In this document: piece by piece, positions 23,881-34,519 of the stretch
How the letters are laid out: every line of letters starts with the position of its first letter
Numbering within the stretch: position 1 is the first letter of the stretch
Origin: CAVQAH01 sp963784195
Lineage (GTDB): Bacteria; Acidobacteriota; Vicinamibacteria; Vicinamibacterales; 2-12-FULL-66-21
DNA: 64,000 bases
NCBI GenBank assembly: GCA_963784195.1
Contig: CAWARA010000003.1
Location: 13,802-77,801, forward strand
Reading direction: 5' to 3'
Program-made: the position numbers and the translations under genes
Notes under the pieces: generated by a model
The model's input: the letters and a program-made list of their open reading frames with translations, nothing else
What the model was told of the DNA's origin: nothing
Database searches by the model: none

Positions 23881-25456
23881 TCAGCGCGTCGTGATGATCA
23901 CGCGCCGGTACGAAGTCAGCGTCGGCGTGCCTGCGTCTTCGACAGCCACGATGATGTGCGCCGTGCCGGCAACCCGCGGCATCACAGTGACCCTCGGCGT
24001 GGTCTCGTCGGTGATGGTGACTCGAGCGGGCGGTTCGCGGGGACCTCCGGGCGGCTGCGAGGGTATCTGTCCTTCACCTGGATACCGCCTCCACCAGGCG
24101 GCCGCGCTCGCGCGATCGCCACAGGCTGGCCGGGAATCCCCGTGCCCGCCTCAGGATAGAAGAACCAGCGGTAATTCAGCGCGTTGCCATCGGGATCGCG
24201 TGTGCCTGCCGCATCGAGCGTCACCGGCTCGCCCACAGTGGCGGTGATCGCGACTGGCGCCTTGCCGCCCGCGCCGTTCACGATGACGATCGGATTGTGG
24301 TTCGCGTGTTTCACGTCCTTGACGGTCCAGTCCATCCGCGCCGCGAAGTCGTGCTGGAACGCCGTACGCCAGCGCCAGATCGTCGCCTGATCCGTCGTAA
24401 ACGTCCGGCCGTCGATGCCGGTCACGGTGTCCCTCGAGTTATCGCGTCCCGGGAACGAGTCGCCCCCCTGCGTCCAGAAAGGCCGCGTCTCGCCAGAGTA
24501 CGTGCGCCACACATAGCGGCCGCCCCACCCTCCGTAGGTCGGGCTCATGAAGCTCGCCAGGCCGTTGTTGATCAAGCCCAGGAACGAGGGCGTGTCTCCT
24601 TCGTGAATGCAGCATGGCATTGGATAGTGCTGGCCCAGCGGTCCCTTAGCGCGGATGTTGGCATTTACCCATTCGTCGCTGAACGTCGTGAAGTCGGCGC
24701 CGGCGGCGTTCTTGTAGAAGCGGTCGCCGCTGATGCCGGTCCACGTCGCCAGGTAGTACTGCTCGCCATCCTGGGTTGACGGGATGCCGATGTAATGCAA
24801 CGACGGGAACTCCCGGCGAAGCCACGGCCCCGCGTCGTCCTGATCGGAGATCGCGTAGACGCGGAGTTTTGCCACGAGCGCGTCGAGCTGCGCGGCCGAC
24901 CGTGTGGCCCTGGCGTGGATCAGTGCCTGGGCGAGCGTATTGGCGCCGCCCCATGAGAGCACCCACAGTGGACGCGGGTCGTTCCTCTCTGCGGCCGTGA
25001 GGATGAGCGTGGCGCCGGGCGTCATCTTGTCGGGACCGACGGCGGCCATGCCGTAACCCGGCTGCCCTGGGATGATAACGGCCCTCAACGCCTCTGCGGT
25101 CGGAAACCCCGCCTCGTGTTGACTCAGCGTGGGCCGGACTTCGTCGTACAGCCGACACGAGTCGTCTGGAGCACGTCGGGGCGCACGCGACTCTTCATCC
25201 ACGTGGACGTCGTCGCGACGAGCCCCTCGACTTCGAACTGATTGCTGTAGACGAGGAACCGGACCATCGACATCTGGTCGTCCGGCTCGTTGGCGATATC
25301 GGTCATCACCACGACCCGCTGCTTGTCGACATACGGGTCAATCCTCGACGCCAGGGGACTCACCGTCTGACCCTGCGCGCTCGCGCGTGGACCGGTTCCG
25401 CAGATGAGGACCGCGATCAATCCTGCAGCCGCGACCGCGAGGCTTCTCAAGCGCAT
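23881..25456 (-). CDS. DUF1593 nucleoside-hydrolase-like exported protein, two frame breaks
   Basis: DUF1593 family (nucleoside hydrolase-like N-terminus, Ig-like C-terminus), about 520 residues. ATG at 25456 begins a signal peptide (MRLRSLAVAAAGLIAVLI, ending ASAQ). The family N-terminus follows: RVVVMTDIANEPDDQMSMVR, where the DxxNEPDD acidic cluster is the likely metal or ribose site, then VEGLVATTSTW. The frame shifts near 25135, then GQPGYGMAAVGPDKMTPGA, RPLWVLSWGGANTLAQAL, VYAISDQDDAGPWLRREF and DIVTGIDGRTF-type text. A C-terminal Ig-like region (VGEPVTLDAAGTRDPDGNAL) shifts frame near 24025 to VTITDETTPRVTVMPRVAG, ending VIITTR. Some relatives are annotated as cellulose-binding; the true substrate is unknown. 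Confidence 0.8.
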
Positions 25457-25480
25457 CAGTCGCGTCCCACTCGGAAGCGT

Positions 25481-25532
25481 GTAGTGTCCGCCTTAAGGCG
25501 GACACAAAGGTCCGGCTGAAGCCGGACGCTAC
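25481..25532. repeat. 52-bp double-hairpin element (BIME-like), copy 1
   Basis: Two adjacent perfect hairpins. The first (25481-25505) has stem GTGTCCGCC / GGCGGACAC closed by TTAA. The second (25510-25528) has stem GTCCGGC / GCCGGAC closed by TGAA. The whole is bounded by GTAG on the left and CTAC on the right, so the ends are also complementary. It lies between the GH31 stop and the DUF1593 start. An inverted-orientation copy is at 37583-37636 and a half copy at 41319-41342. Confidence 0.85.
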
Positions 25533-25536
25533 AAGT

Positions 25537-28330
25537 TCATTGAAAGCCGACACGGACGGCTTGTCCGGTGTATCGAACGGCCCGTTGTCCGCTCTGCATT
25601 CCCGCGTACCCCGCAGGACTCTCCGGCGTCACCAGCACCACGTTGAACCTGCGCGACACGCGGCATCCCCGGAAACGTCCCGACGCGCCCGCCGATGGTC
25701 AGCGTTCGCGCCACATCGTCCCATGCCAGCCTGATGCGAGAGAACTCGCCTCGCTCGTATCCGTAGCGTGTTTCCGTCGTCCTCGTACAGAGAGAACTCG
25801 CCGCTGCGGCCAGCGTACACGTACAGCGTCAACTCGTCGCGAGGCTTCTCGCCGATGTACTGCTGATCCGGTCCCACTGGCACGATCGAACCGGCGCGCA
25901 CGAAGAGCGGCATGGTCTCGAACGGCGCATCCGCCGTGATTGTCGCGCCGCCAGCGAAGCGCTTGCCGGTCCAGAAGTCGTACCACGTGCCAGCCGGCAG
26001 ATAGACCTGGCGGCTTCTCGCCTTGTACTCGGTCACGGGATTCACCAGGAATGCCGGGACCGAACATGAACTGATCGGTGACGTCCCGAGCCTCGAGGTC
26101 GTTTCTGAAGTCCATGACCAGCGGCCGCATGATCGAATAACCGTCGTGCGTGACCGCGCCCGCCAGTGAGTAGATATACGGGAACAGCGCGTAGCGCAAC
26201 CGGTCGAACTTCAACTGCGTCCGGTACACGGCGGTCGTCTCGTCGCCGATGTTCCACATCTCACGGGGGCGGTCCGTGCCGTGGACCCGCAGGATGGGGC
26301 AGAACGTGCTGAACTGGAACCATCGCGCGTTGAGCTCGCGCCACTCGTCCAGCGCGTCGCCGTCCTGGGCGCGCGCGAGACGGGGCTCCATGGTGTAGCC
26401 GCCCGTATCGCTCGTCCAGTACGGCGTTCCCGATATCGAGAACCCGAGGCCGGCCGTGATTTGCTTCCGCAGCGTCGAGAACGTGGATGTGATGTCGCCG
26501 GACCAGGTCACGGTCGCGTATCGCTGAATGCCGGCGAAGCCCGAGCGCGTCAGTATGAACACGCGCTGGTCTGGCGCCACCGACCGTTGGCCGTCGTACA
26601 CCGCCTCGCTGTTCATCAAGGGGTACGCGTTCATCACTCGTGACGCCGTGCCGATTGCGGTTCGATTCACGTTGCGGCGCAGTGACTCGAGGGTCGGCGG
26701 CGACGGCTGGACAAGATCCGGCTCCGTCGCGTCCATCCACCAGGCGTCGACGCCGCGGCTGAACAGCGCCCGGTTGACCTGATCCCAGAACAGCTTCCGG
26801 GCGGCCGGCTTGAACACGTCGTAGAAGGCGTACTCGTGGTTCAGCCAGTCGCGCGTCCGATCGTCGAGGGTCGTCGAATACAGCGCGTCGATCGCGCGCA
26901 TCGCCTTGAAGTTCTCGGTGGCCGGATAGAACTTGCCCCAGACGGAGATCATGAAGCGCGCATTCCGATCGTGGATGGCCTTGATCATCGCGGTGGGATC
27001 CGGATAGCGCGACGCTTCGAACTCGTGGTCGCCCCATCGATCGATCGGCCAGTACTGCCAGTCCTGGACGATGACGTCGAGCGGGATGCCGCGGCGGCGG
27101 AATTCCGCCAGGGTTTCGAGCACTTCGGCCTGCGTCTGGTACTTGTTCTTTGACTGCCAGAGACCGAATGCCCACGCCGGCAGGAGCGACGCGCGGCCGG
27201 TCAGCGTACGATAGCCGGCGATGACCTGATCGAGCTCAGGTCCGTAGATAAAGTAATAGTCGATTGCGTCGCCGACCTCCGACCACATCGACGTCGCCGT
27301 TTCGGGCGCCGGCGTCTTCCACGTGAAACGGAGGGTGTCCCCCGTACTGTTCGTGACTTTCAGGCGGTATCGCTGTCCCGCGACGAGCTGCGCCTTGAAC
27401 TGGTCGTAATCGGTTGCCCAGTTCTGTTTGTAGTGATCGATCTGCGGCACGTCATCCAGCCAGACGCGCGTTGTCCCATTGGAATACGCCTGGAACTGGT
27501 AGTCGCCGGTGACGGGCGCGATGAGCTGTCCTTCCCACCCGAGTCCGCCCTCCTGCTTCGACACGTCCAGCAGGTTCGTCGCGGGAATCGGCTCGAACGG
27601 ACGGAGGTCGCCAAATCGTGAGGGCGCGGTGTTGTCCCACAGCACGCCGTAGCCACGGCTGGAGACGAACATCGGCACGTGCACAACGGTATTGCGCTGC
27701 CAGAGATCGAAGTCGTATCCCTTGACGTTCAGCTTGCCTTCCTGGCGCTGGCCAAGACCGTACAGGGATTCATCGCCACGAGCCTGCCAGAGCTGCTGCA
27801 CGTGAAATGTCTCTTCGCCCTGCACGACGGCCGGAGTCAGCCGGTGCCCACCTGACGCTTCCGCCAGAACGATCGTGCCGGTTGAATCGGCAAAGCTGAC
27901 CGCGCCGTCCGACCGGTTGACGATCGCGCGGAGCCTCGCGGTCGCGACGGTGATCGTCCGCGCGTCCGACGTCAGGGTCCAGCGCGGGGTCGGAACCGGA
28001 CGTCGCGCTTGCACGGTGCTGCTGAACGGATTCAACGCCGCGGCCTCTGGCGTTCCGTCCGGTGCCACAACCATCGGATTGGCTCGGAACGTGCGCTCCC
28101 TCGCGAATGTGACGCGGACAATCCTGTCGGTCCTGACCTGAAGAGTGAGGAATCCGCCTGCGCGTCTCCAGACGGATGCCGTCAGGCAGCCGCTCGAGCT
28201 CTCTGTTAGCGGAGGTCTGCTGCTGGCTTTGCGGGCTCGCCGCCCGAAGGTGGACGGTACGCACGACCAGTGGGATGACTGAGACCGCACCGGCGGCCAC
28301 AAGGGCGGGCCAGATAGCAGAACGCTTCAC
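25537..28330 (-). CDS. GH31 alpha-glycosidase with PA14 domain, three frame breaks
   Basis: Glycoside hydrolase family 31 (alpha-xylosidase/alpha-glucosidase type), about 930 residues, probably exported. The N-terminal membrane or signal segment is WPALVAAGAVSVIPLVV after a GTG at 28330. The frame shifts near 28145 (LPDGIRLETR to GFLTLQVRTDRIVRVTFA). A PA14-like insert (ATNLLDVSKQEGGLGWEG, VTGDYQFQAYSNGTTRVWL) lies inside the N-terminal beta-sandwich. The TIM barrel has IPLDVIVQDWQYW and WWMDATEPDLV, the family nucleophile Asp motif. Frame shifts near 26055 (to VYLPAGTWYDFWTGKRF) and 25755 (to WDDVARTLTIGGRVGTFPGM) leave a C-terminal sandwich that stops at 25537-25539. A role in trimming alpha-linked oligosaccharides fits the nearby TonB and FG-GAP genes. 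Confidence 0.85.
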
Positions 28331-31099
28331 TCGAGACCTCACGGCCCGGACAAGATACTTCAACCGCACATTGTGCCTACCGACACGCCTGACTCGACAG
28401 CCTAGGCCGCTCGTCCGAAGGGCATCGACGCGCCCGCGCTCTGACTCTCGATCTCTGAGGACCGTTAGGGGGTCGACGCGCATCGCGCGACGCGTGGGGA
28501 CGTAGCAGGCGAGGAACGTCACGACGCACATGATCATCGACACCACGACGTAGGTGGTTGGATCGAGGTGGCCGATACCGTGCAGTTCGCTCGCAATCCA
28601 GCGGGTCGTGGCCATGGCCGCGACGACGCCAAGCGCGATCCCTGCGACGCAGAGCGTTGCGCCTTCCTTGAGCACCAGCCAGAACACGTCACGTCGCCGG
28701 GCGCCGAGCGCGAACCGGATACCAAGGTCTCGGGTCTGCCGCGAGACCAGGAACGAGAGCACGCCGTAGACCCCGATGCATCCCAGCACGAGCGCGAGGG
28801 CGGCCATCGATGCCAGCAGCGACGTCGTCGCCGCAGGGGTCGCGACCGCGTCGTCGATGACGGACTGCACCGGCCGGACCGCACTCACGACGACTTCCTG
28901 GGCACCCGTCGGGAGGGCTCGACGGACGAACGCCTCGAACTGGCTGGTGTTGAACGCCGTGCGTGCGACAAGCGTCATGTCTGCGGGCACGCGTCCATCT
29001 TCCTGCGTGCCATGGCTCGCGAACGGCACGTAGACCGTTCCTTTCATGTACTCGGGAATGGTCTGCAAGAGACGGTAAGCCTGCACGTCGGCCACGACTC
29101 CGACGACGGTCCGCCACTGCTCCTCGCCGATGAAACGCACTCGGCGATGGACGGGACTCTCGTCATTCCAGAACCGACGCGCAGTTGACGCGTCGATCAC
29201 GACGACGGGCGCTCCGTTGATGTCGGCTCGGGTGAAGCTCCGGCCGGCCAGGATCGGAATCGTCATCGTCTCGAAATAACCCGGGGTGACCACGTTCAGC
29301 GAAAAGAGCGGAGCCGCTTCAGACGCGGGAACGGCATAGCCCTCGATAGCCAGTGATCGCTTGGCGACGGCGCCCGTAAGCGGCAGCGTATTGATCAGAG
29401 CGGATGCTTCCACGCCGCGCTCGCTCCGGATCCGATCGTCGAGCTCGTGGTAGAAGGCGAGGCATCGATCGCGCGATTCACACGTTGACTGCGAAGGACT
29501 TATCCGCGTCTCGACGACCCCCTCCGGCCGGAAGCCGGGATCGACCCGCCACAAAGACCACAGACTTCTGATCAGGAGCCCAGCCGCAATCACCAGCAAC
29601 ATGGCGCAAGCGACTTGCGCGACCGCGAGAGCTGATCGGACCGGCGTGGTCAAGGCCGAGCCGCCGGTTCGCCCGCCGGAGTCGAGCACGCTTCTGAGCC
29701 GGAACCGCAGCGCAGTTCCGGCCGGTGCGAGGCCGAAGGCACAGCCAGTCAGAATGGAGATGATGCCTGTGTAGAGGACGGCGCGGACACTCACGTGCGT
29801 CTCGAACAGCCGCGGCGTGTCCGGCGGCAGAACAATCTTGAGAAACGACAACGTCAACGCGGCGACAAAGACGCCGGCGATGCCGCCAAGGCCTGCGAGG
29901 ACGATGCTCTCGGTCAGGAGCTGGCGCGCGATTCGACGCGGAGACGCGCCGATAGCGGTTCGAACGCCGATCTCGTGCTGACGCGCTGCCGCGCGCGACA
30001 AGCTGAGGTTCGCCACGTTTGCGCAGGCAATCACCAGCACCAGGGCCACGGCACCATAGAGGATCCCGAGGCGCGTCTTGAGGCCGCCGACAAGTGCGTC
30101 GCTGAGCGGGGTAACGACGATCTGCGTGTTCCAGTCCGCCGGCATCCGCCAGGGAAAACGCGGGCCGATTCGCGACTGGAAAAGGCGGAGGTCGGCTGTT
30201 GCTTGGGCGAGCGTCGTGCCGGCGTGCAGGCGGCCAACGATCGGCATGAAGTCACCGGCCCAGTACGTCTTGGTGTTTCGCGAGTCGAGACCGAGCGGAA
30301 TCCAGACGTCGGTTCGCGAGGAGGGAAACTGGAACGACGCGGGCATGACGCCGACTACCTCGCGCTGCGCACCGTCGAGCTGGACGAAGCGTCCCACTAT
30401 CGCCGGATCGCTTCTGAAGCGCCTCACCCACAGATCGTGACTCAGGACGACAACGCCGTCGTCTGGCACCACGTCTTCTCCTGGTCGGAACCATCGGCCC
30501 AGGGCCGGTTGCACGCCAAGTATGGAGAGCAATTCGGCGGATACTCGCGTGCCGGCCACGCGTATCGGTTCCGCCGCACCCGAAAGCGTCAAGCTCTTGC
30601 CTTCGGCGAACGCGGCGACATCGAGGCTCCGAATCTCCTCGCGCATCGCAGCAAATGCGCCGTTCGGATAGCTGGCCTTGACGCTGACGAGCTGTTCGGG
30701 AGCGGCGTACGGAAGCGGCGCGAACAGGATGCCGTCGACGAGGCTGAATACCGCGGTGTTGGCGCCGATGCCCAGCGCGAGCGTGAGGATCGCGATGGTT
30801 GCAAACGCCGGCTGTCGGAGCAACACGCGCACGGCATAGCGCACGTCACGCAGCAGGTTCTCAACTCCGCTGACGCCGCGGGCGTCGCGGCAGCGTTCCT
30901 TGGCGATTTCGATCCCGCCGAACCGTTTCCGAACCTGGCGCATCGCCTCGTCTCGATCGACGCCCATCGCCGTCAGCTCGTCCACTTGCTGCTCCAGGTG
31001 ATACCGGATCTCATCGTCGAGATCGCGCTCGACGTCGTTACGTCTGAAAAGCGAGCGCCACTTGAGCGGCAGTGAGTAGAACCAGTGGTCGAGGCGCAT
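28331..31099 (-). CDS. ADOP-family ABC transporter permease
   Basis: Acidobacterial duplicated orphan permease: two MacB-periplasmic plus FtsX units and no ATPase in the operon. The start is ATG 31099. Residues ~1-75 form the ADOP N-terminal helical segment (FRRNDVERDLDDEIRYHLEQ). The first MacB_PCD/FtsX unit carries FATIAILTLALGIGANTAVF (TM1) and the FtsX core LVIACANVANLSLSRAAARQ. The second unit has APLFSLNVVTPGYFETM, ALALVLGCIGVYGVLSFLVS and RRRDVFWLVLKEGATLCVAG. The usual family end (RRAMRVDPLTVLR) is at ~28450, but no stop follows. The same frame runs on through ~140 bases into the GTG start of the GH31 gene, so the true 3' end is uncertain and 28331 is nominal. The start is 10 bases after the PadR stop, giving a two-gene operon. 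Confidence 0.9.
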
Positions 31100-31108
31100 G
31101 GCTGCTCC

Positions 31109-31444
31109 TCACGCAGAGCGAAGGTTGACGACGTGAGTGATTGCCGCAGACAGCCGCGCCCAATTCTCCGCTTCCCGGTCGAGATGGCGGCGCCCCAACC
31201 GGCTCAGTGCGTAGAACTTCGCTCTGCGGTTGTTCTCGGTGGTCCGCCACGTCGCCGTGACCCAGCCCTCCTGCTCGAGCTTGTGGAGCGCGGGATAGAG
31301 CGAGCCGTCGCTCACCTGGAGCACTTCGCCCGACACCTGCTTGAGGCGCTGACTGATCGCGTGGCCGTTCATCGGTTCGAGCGCCAGGATCTTCAGCAGC
31401 AGAAGATCGAGCGTGCCCTGGACGAGATCCTGCGGTTTGCTCAT
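31109..31444 (-). CDS. PadR-family transcriptional regulator
   Basis: 111-residue winged-helix repressor. The family signature starts at residue 9: VQGTLDLLLLKILALEPMNG, then HAISQRLKQ, SDGSLYPALHKLEQEGWVTA (recognition helix and wing) and KFYALSRLGRRHL, with a short C-terminal dimerisation helix. In Acidobacteriota these regulators commonly sit directly before ADOP permeases, as here (10-base gap). The inverted repeat at 31457-31492, just upstream of the ATG at 31444, is the obvious autoregulatory operator. Confidence 0.95.
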   Translation of the reverse strand: MSKPQDLVQGTLDLLLLKILALEPMNGHAISQRLKQVSGEVLQVSDGSLYPALHKLEQEGWVTATWRTTENNRRAKFYALSRLGRRHLDREAENWARLSAAITHVVNLRSA

Positions 31445-31451
31445 TCGTGTC

Positions 31452-31492
31452 CTCGGTTACCGAGCGCAGCATAACGCCACTCCGCTCGGTAA
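31452..31492. promoter_or_regulatory. PadR operator: perfect 10-bp inverted repeat
   Basis: TTACCGAGCG (31457-31466) and CGCTCGGTAA (31483-31492) are exact complements separated by 16 bases, centred about 30 bases upstream of the padR ATG. The left arm also overlaps a tighter dyad CTCGGT-T-ACCGAG (31452-31464), so three CTCGGT half-sites are present. Position and symmetry suit autoregulation by the adjacent PadR protein; binding is inferred. Confidence 0.7.
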
Positions 31493-31520
31493 GCAAGGGG
31501 AGCCGGTGGGGTAGATGACC

Positions 31521-34519
31521 CTATTTCTGCGGCAGCGCCTTCCTCATCCGCACGTTGTCCGGCAGGCTGGCCGGGCGCTCGAACTGGTAATCGCCCGGAT
31601 AGTTCACATCGTCGAACGTTTTCAGGAACTCGATGATGTCGTATCTGACCTCGTCGTCGAGATCAGGATAGAACCACCATTCGTGACCCGAGTTCCAGTT
31701 GCCGATGAATCTGGTGTCGTAGGTGAACGGCTTCATGCCTGGCGGCGTCAGGAAGCGCGGACCGTCGACGACGTACCCGAGTTTCGCCGGATCGTATTCC
31801 TTGGTGCCCAGCTTGAACGTGCGTGGACGTTGATCGGCGGGGTGCAGGAGATCGTAGACGCTCGGCACTGACCCGTTGTGCAGGAACGGCGCCGTTGCCC
31901 AGATCCCCTTGAGCGTCTTCGCGCGATAGATGCCGTGATTGCGCGTGTCGTAGAACTTTGCGTAGTCGAGCAGCGGCGTCCGGTACTCGGCCGTCGGGCG
32001 CGTGGCCCGTGACTCCCAGATCGGCCTGCACATCAGGCGGAATGTTGTGCTCCGCGTAGTAGGCAGCCTTGACCTTCTTGACGATCTCGAACGCCGCTGT
32101 CCCGAACGGTTTCGGACCTTCGGCCGTCATGACCGTGCGTTCGAAATTGATCGCGGCGCTCGGATCGGTTCCGACCACGTCGAGAGCGAACAACTGATAC
32201 TCGTTCAGCACGCCGGTCTTTCCGTACGTCTCGTGACAGAGCGCGCACGTGCGATCGAACATTTTCTTCCCGCGCTCGGCGCGCGCGCGGTCGATCGGCC
32301 CGAACAACTCCGCCGGCCACACCGGTGACGTGAGCTTGTACTGCAGCTCCTCCATCGCGTGCAGATTGTCGACGCGGACGGTGCTCGCTGTAGCCCTTGT
32401 CGGGCTGCATCGTCGCGCCCACTCCGAGCGCCTGACCGATGTTGCGCTCGATGACCGAGTTCGTGTTCACGCCCCACTGGAACCACGACGTCCGCGCCAT
32501 GCCCCAGAGGTGCGGAAAGCTGACCGGCGCGTCGGCCGGAAGCACGTTGATGCCCTCGGTGAAGTCAGCGCTCTTGTACGCCCCGAACAGCTCGTTGCGT
32601 CCGATGCCGAACGCGTCGTTGCGCCCGTAACCGTCCTCGGTGCCGAGCGGCTGCGCCTGGACGACCAGCTTCATCGCGCCGAAGCCGTGCAGCTTGTCCA
32701 TCAACAGTGACCGGTTCGCGATCGCCATGCGCAGTCCGGCGAGCACGCGTCTCACCATCCCAGGCTCTCCGGCGTCGAGGACCTCGGAGGTGTCATCCGG
32801 CGGCGCGGGACCCGCGGCGGCCTGATGGACGACTGGGTAGTCCGGGAGCGGCACGAGTTGAACGCGGCGCCAGCGATTCAGGAAGCGCAAACGCCGCTGC
32901 CTGTTTTCCGCCGTTGCGGTTGTCTCGTCGACGATGGCTTTGATGAACTGGTTGATGTACGCCATCGATGGACCGCCGTCCATACGGAACGCTCGTCCAT
33001 TGAAGTGCAGCTCGCCGACGTGGCATGCCGTGCAGTTCAGGCCCATCATCTGCTGCCCGGTCAGCTTGCCGTAACCGGCAGTGACGCCGACCGGCAGGCC
33101 GTAGGGGTTGTAACGGCTCGGCGGATCCGGGAGCAGTCCGAAGCGTTCGACGTTCTCGAGGAATGGCCGGTAGGTCGGGCGTCCGTCAGCGTCCGTTACC
33201 ACCTGTTCGAGCGCGAGCAGCCAGGCGATTGGAAATGCCTCGCCGCCTTCACTCAGATGGTAGTACTGCTGACGCTCTTCAGCGGTGAGTCCATTTGTGC
33301 CGAGCGGCGTCGGCGGATATTGCAGCCGCTCGGGAAGATCTCTCGTGACGGGCCAGAGCGCCCAGCCGAGCGCCGCGGCGAATACCAGGGCGGCGATACC
33401 CATCGCCGTCCAGGCGAGATTTGGACGACGCTCGGCGGGTGTCCACGCACTTGCCGCGACCGGCTGAGCGAGGCGGGCGGCCCTGCTTTTCGATTCAGCG
33501 TGCCAGCGCGCGCGGTTGATGCTGCCGATCGGCCGCGACTCCGGCGTCGAGTGCTCCGTCACGTCGATCGAGAAGGTTTCGGACTCGGCAGGCGGCAGCA
33601 CCGACTTCGGCAGCAGCCGCAGCCGCGCCACGACGTGAAACGGGGACTCGCGTTCGTTCCACTCGATGTCGGCGTTCTCCACCCAGAAGGCCGGTTCCTG
33701 CGTCTGCCCGCGATATGTCATGCGTGACGGCTCGAGGAACTGCAGGGCGAACGCGAACTCGCTCATCTGCGTGTCTTCGTTGACGTGCCGCACGAGCTCG
33801 TCCTGCAGCCGGTTGGGACCCGGTTGAAGGGGGCGCGCCGGGTTCTGTTCGGGAATGGCCGAATACTTGATGGCGTCGCGAGCACCGTGACGGAATGGGA
33901 CCGTGCTCCAAAATCGAAGCTGCTGGTACGGCAGCCGCGGCGAGCCTCGTTTCTGCTTGCCCCCGAGGCGAATCGTGCGCAGCAGGCTGGCGAAATCGCT
34001 GCGGGTCAGCGATCTGAACGCCTTCCACTTCGCGCGCAGGCCTCGAGCCGACAGCACGCGCACGGCCACCGCGAACGCATGTGCGTCGTTGATGGGGAAC
34101 GTTGTCGCGCTGTTCATCGAAAAGTCGAGGCGCGTCACCCCCGGGAGAGCCGCCGCTGTCGTGTCAATCGAGAACGACATCGCCCGGACATCCGCCAAGC
34201 GGTCCTGGCGGTGGCCGCCATCGGCGTTGGCGAATCGCACTGTGGCCGGATATTTTCCAGGCACTCCGAAGATGCCTTGCGCCAGACGAGCGGCGTGTGC
34301 GGGGTCTCCCGGAGCCTGGCGGAGATCGAAGACCTCGAACTCCGCGCGCACGCAGATGCCCTTCGCGTGCGTGCCGCGCGAGAGCGGCCGTTTTTCGTCC
34401 TTTGCGGCCTGTGCCTGGATCGCCAGTATGCCGCGGACGATTTCATCGATGTCCGCCGCTTCGGTCGGGCTCTTTCGCTCGAGACCAACCGGGTCGACTT
34501 CTTCGTCGACGAACGTCAT
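31521..34519 (-). CDS. catalase-like domain fused to membrane-anchored di-haem cytochrome c, two frame breaks
   Basis: About 1000 residues. The N-terminal haem-dependent catalase-like domain spans ~30-340: THAKGICVRAEFEVF with the distal-type His51, IFGVPGKYPATVRFANADG, RAMSFSID, SMNSATTFPINDAHAF and VPFRHGARDAIKYSAIP. One membrane helix lies at 368-389 (LAWTAMGIAALVFAAALGWA). The C-terminal half resembles RoxA-like/di-haem cytochrome c peroxidases: first haem site CTACH at 496-500, second CALCH after MFDRT, then AKFYDTRNHGIYRAKTLKGI and WATAPFLHNGSVPSVYDLL. Frame breaks lie near 32385 (before STVRVDNLHAMEELQYKL) and near 32015. ATG at 34519 overlaps the stop of the patatin gene as ATGA, with AAGGAG 9 bases before. 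The pairing implies chemistry on released lipids or peroxides; the haem halves lie on opposite sides of the membrane if the helix is transmembrane. Confidence 0.8.
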
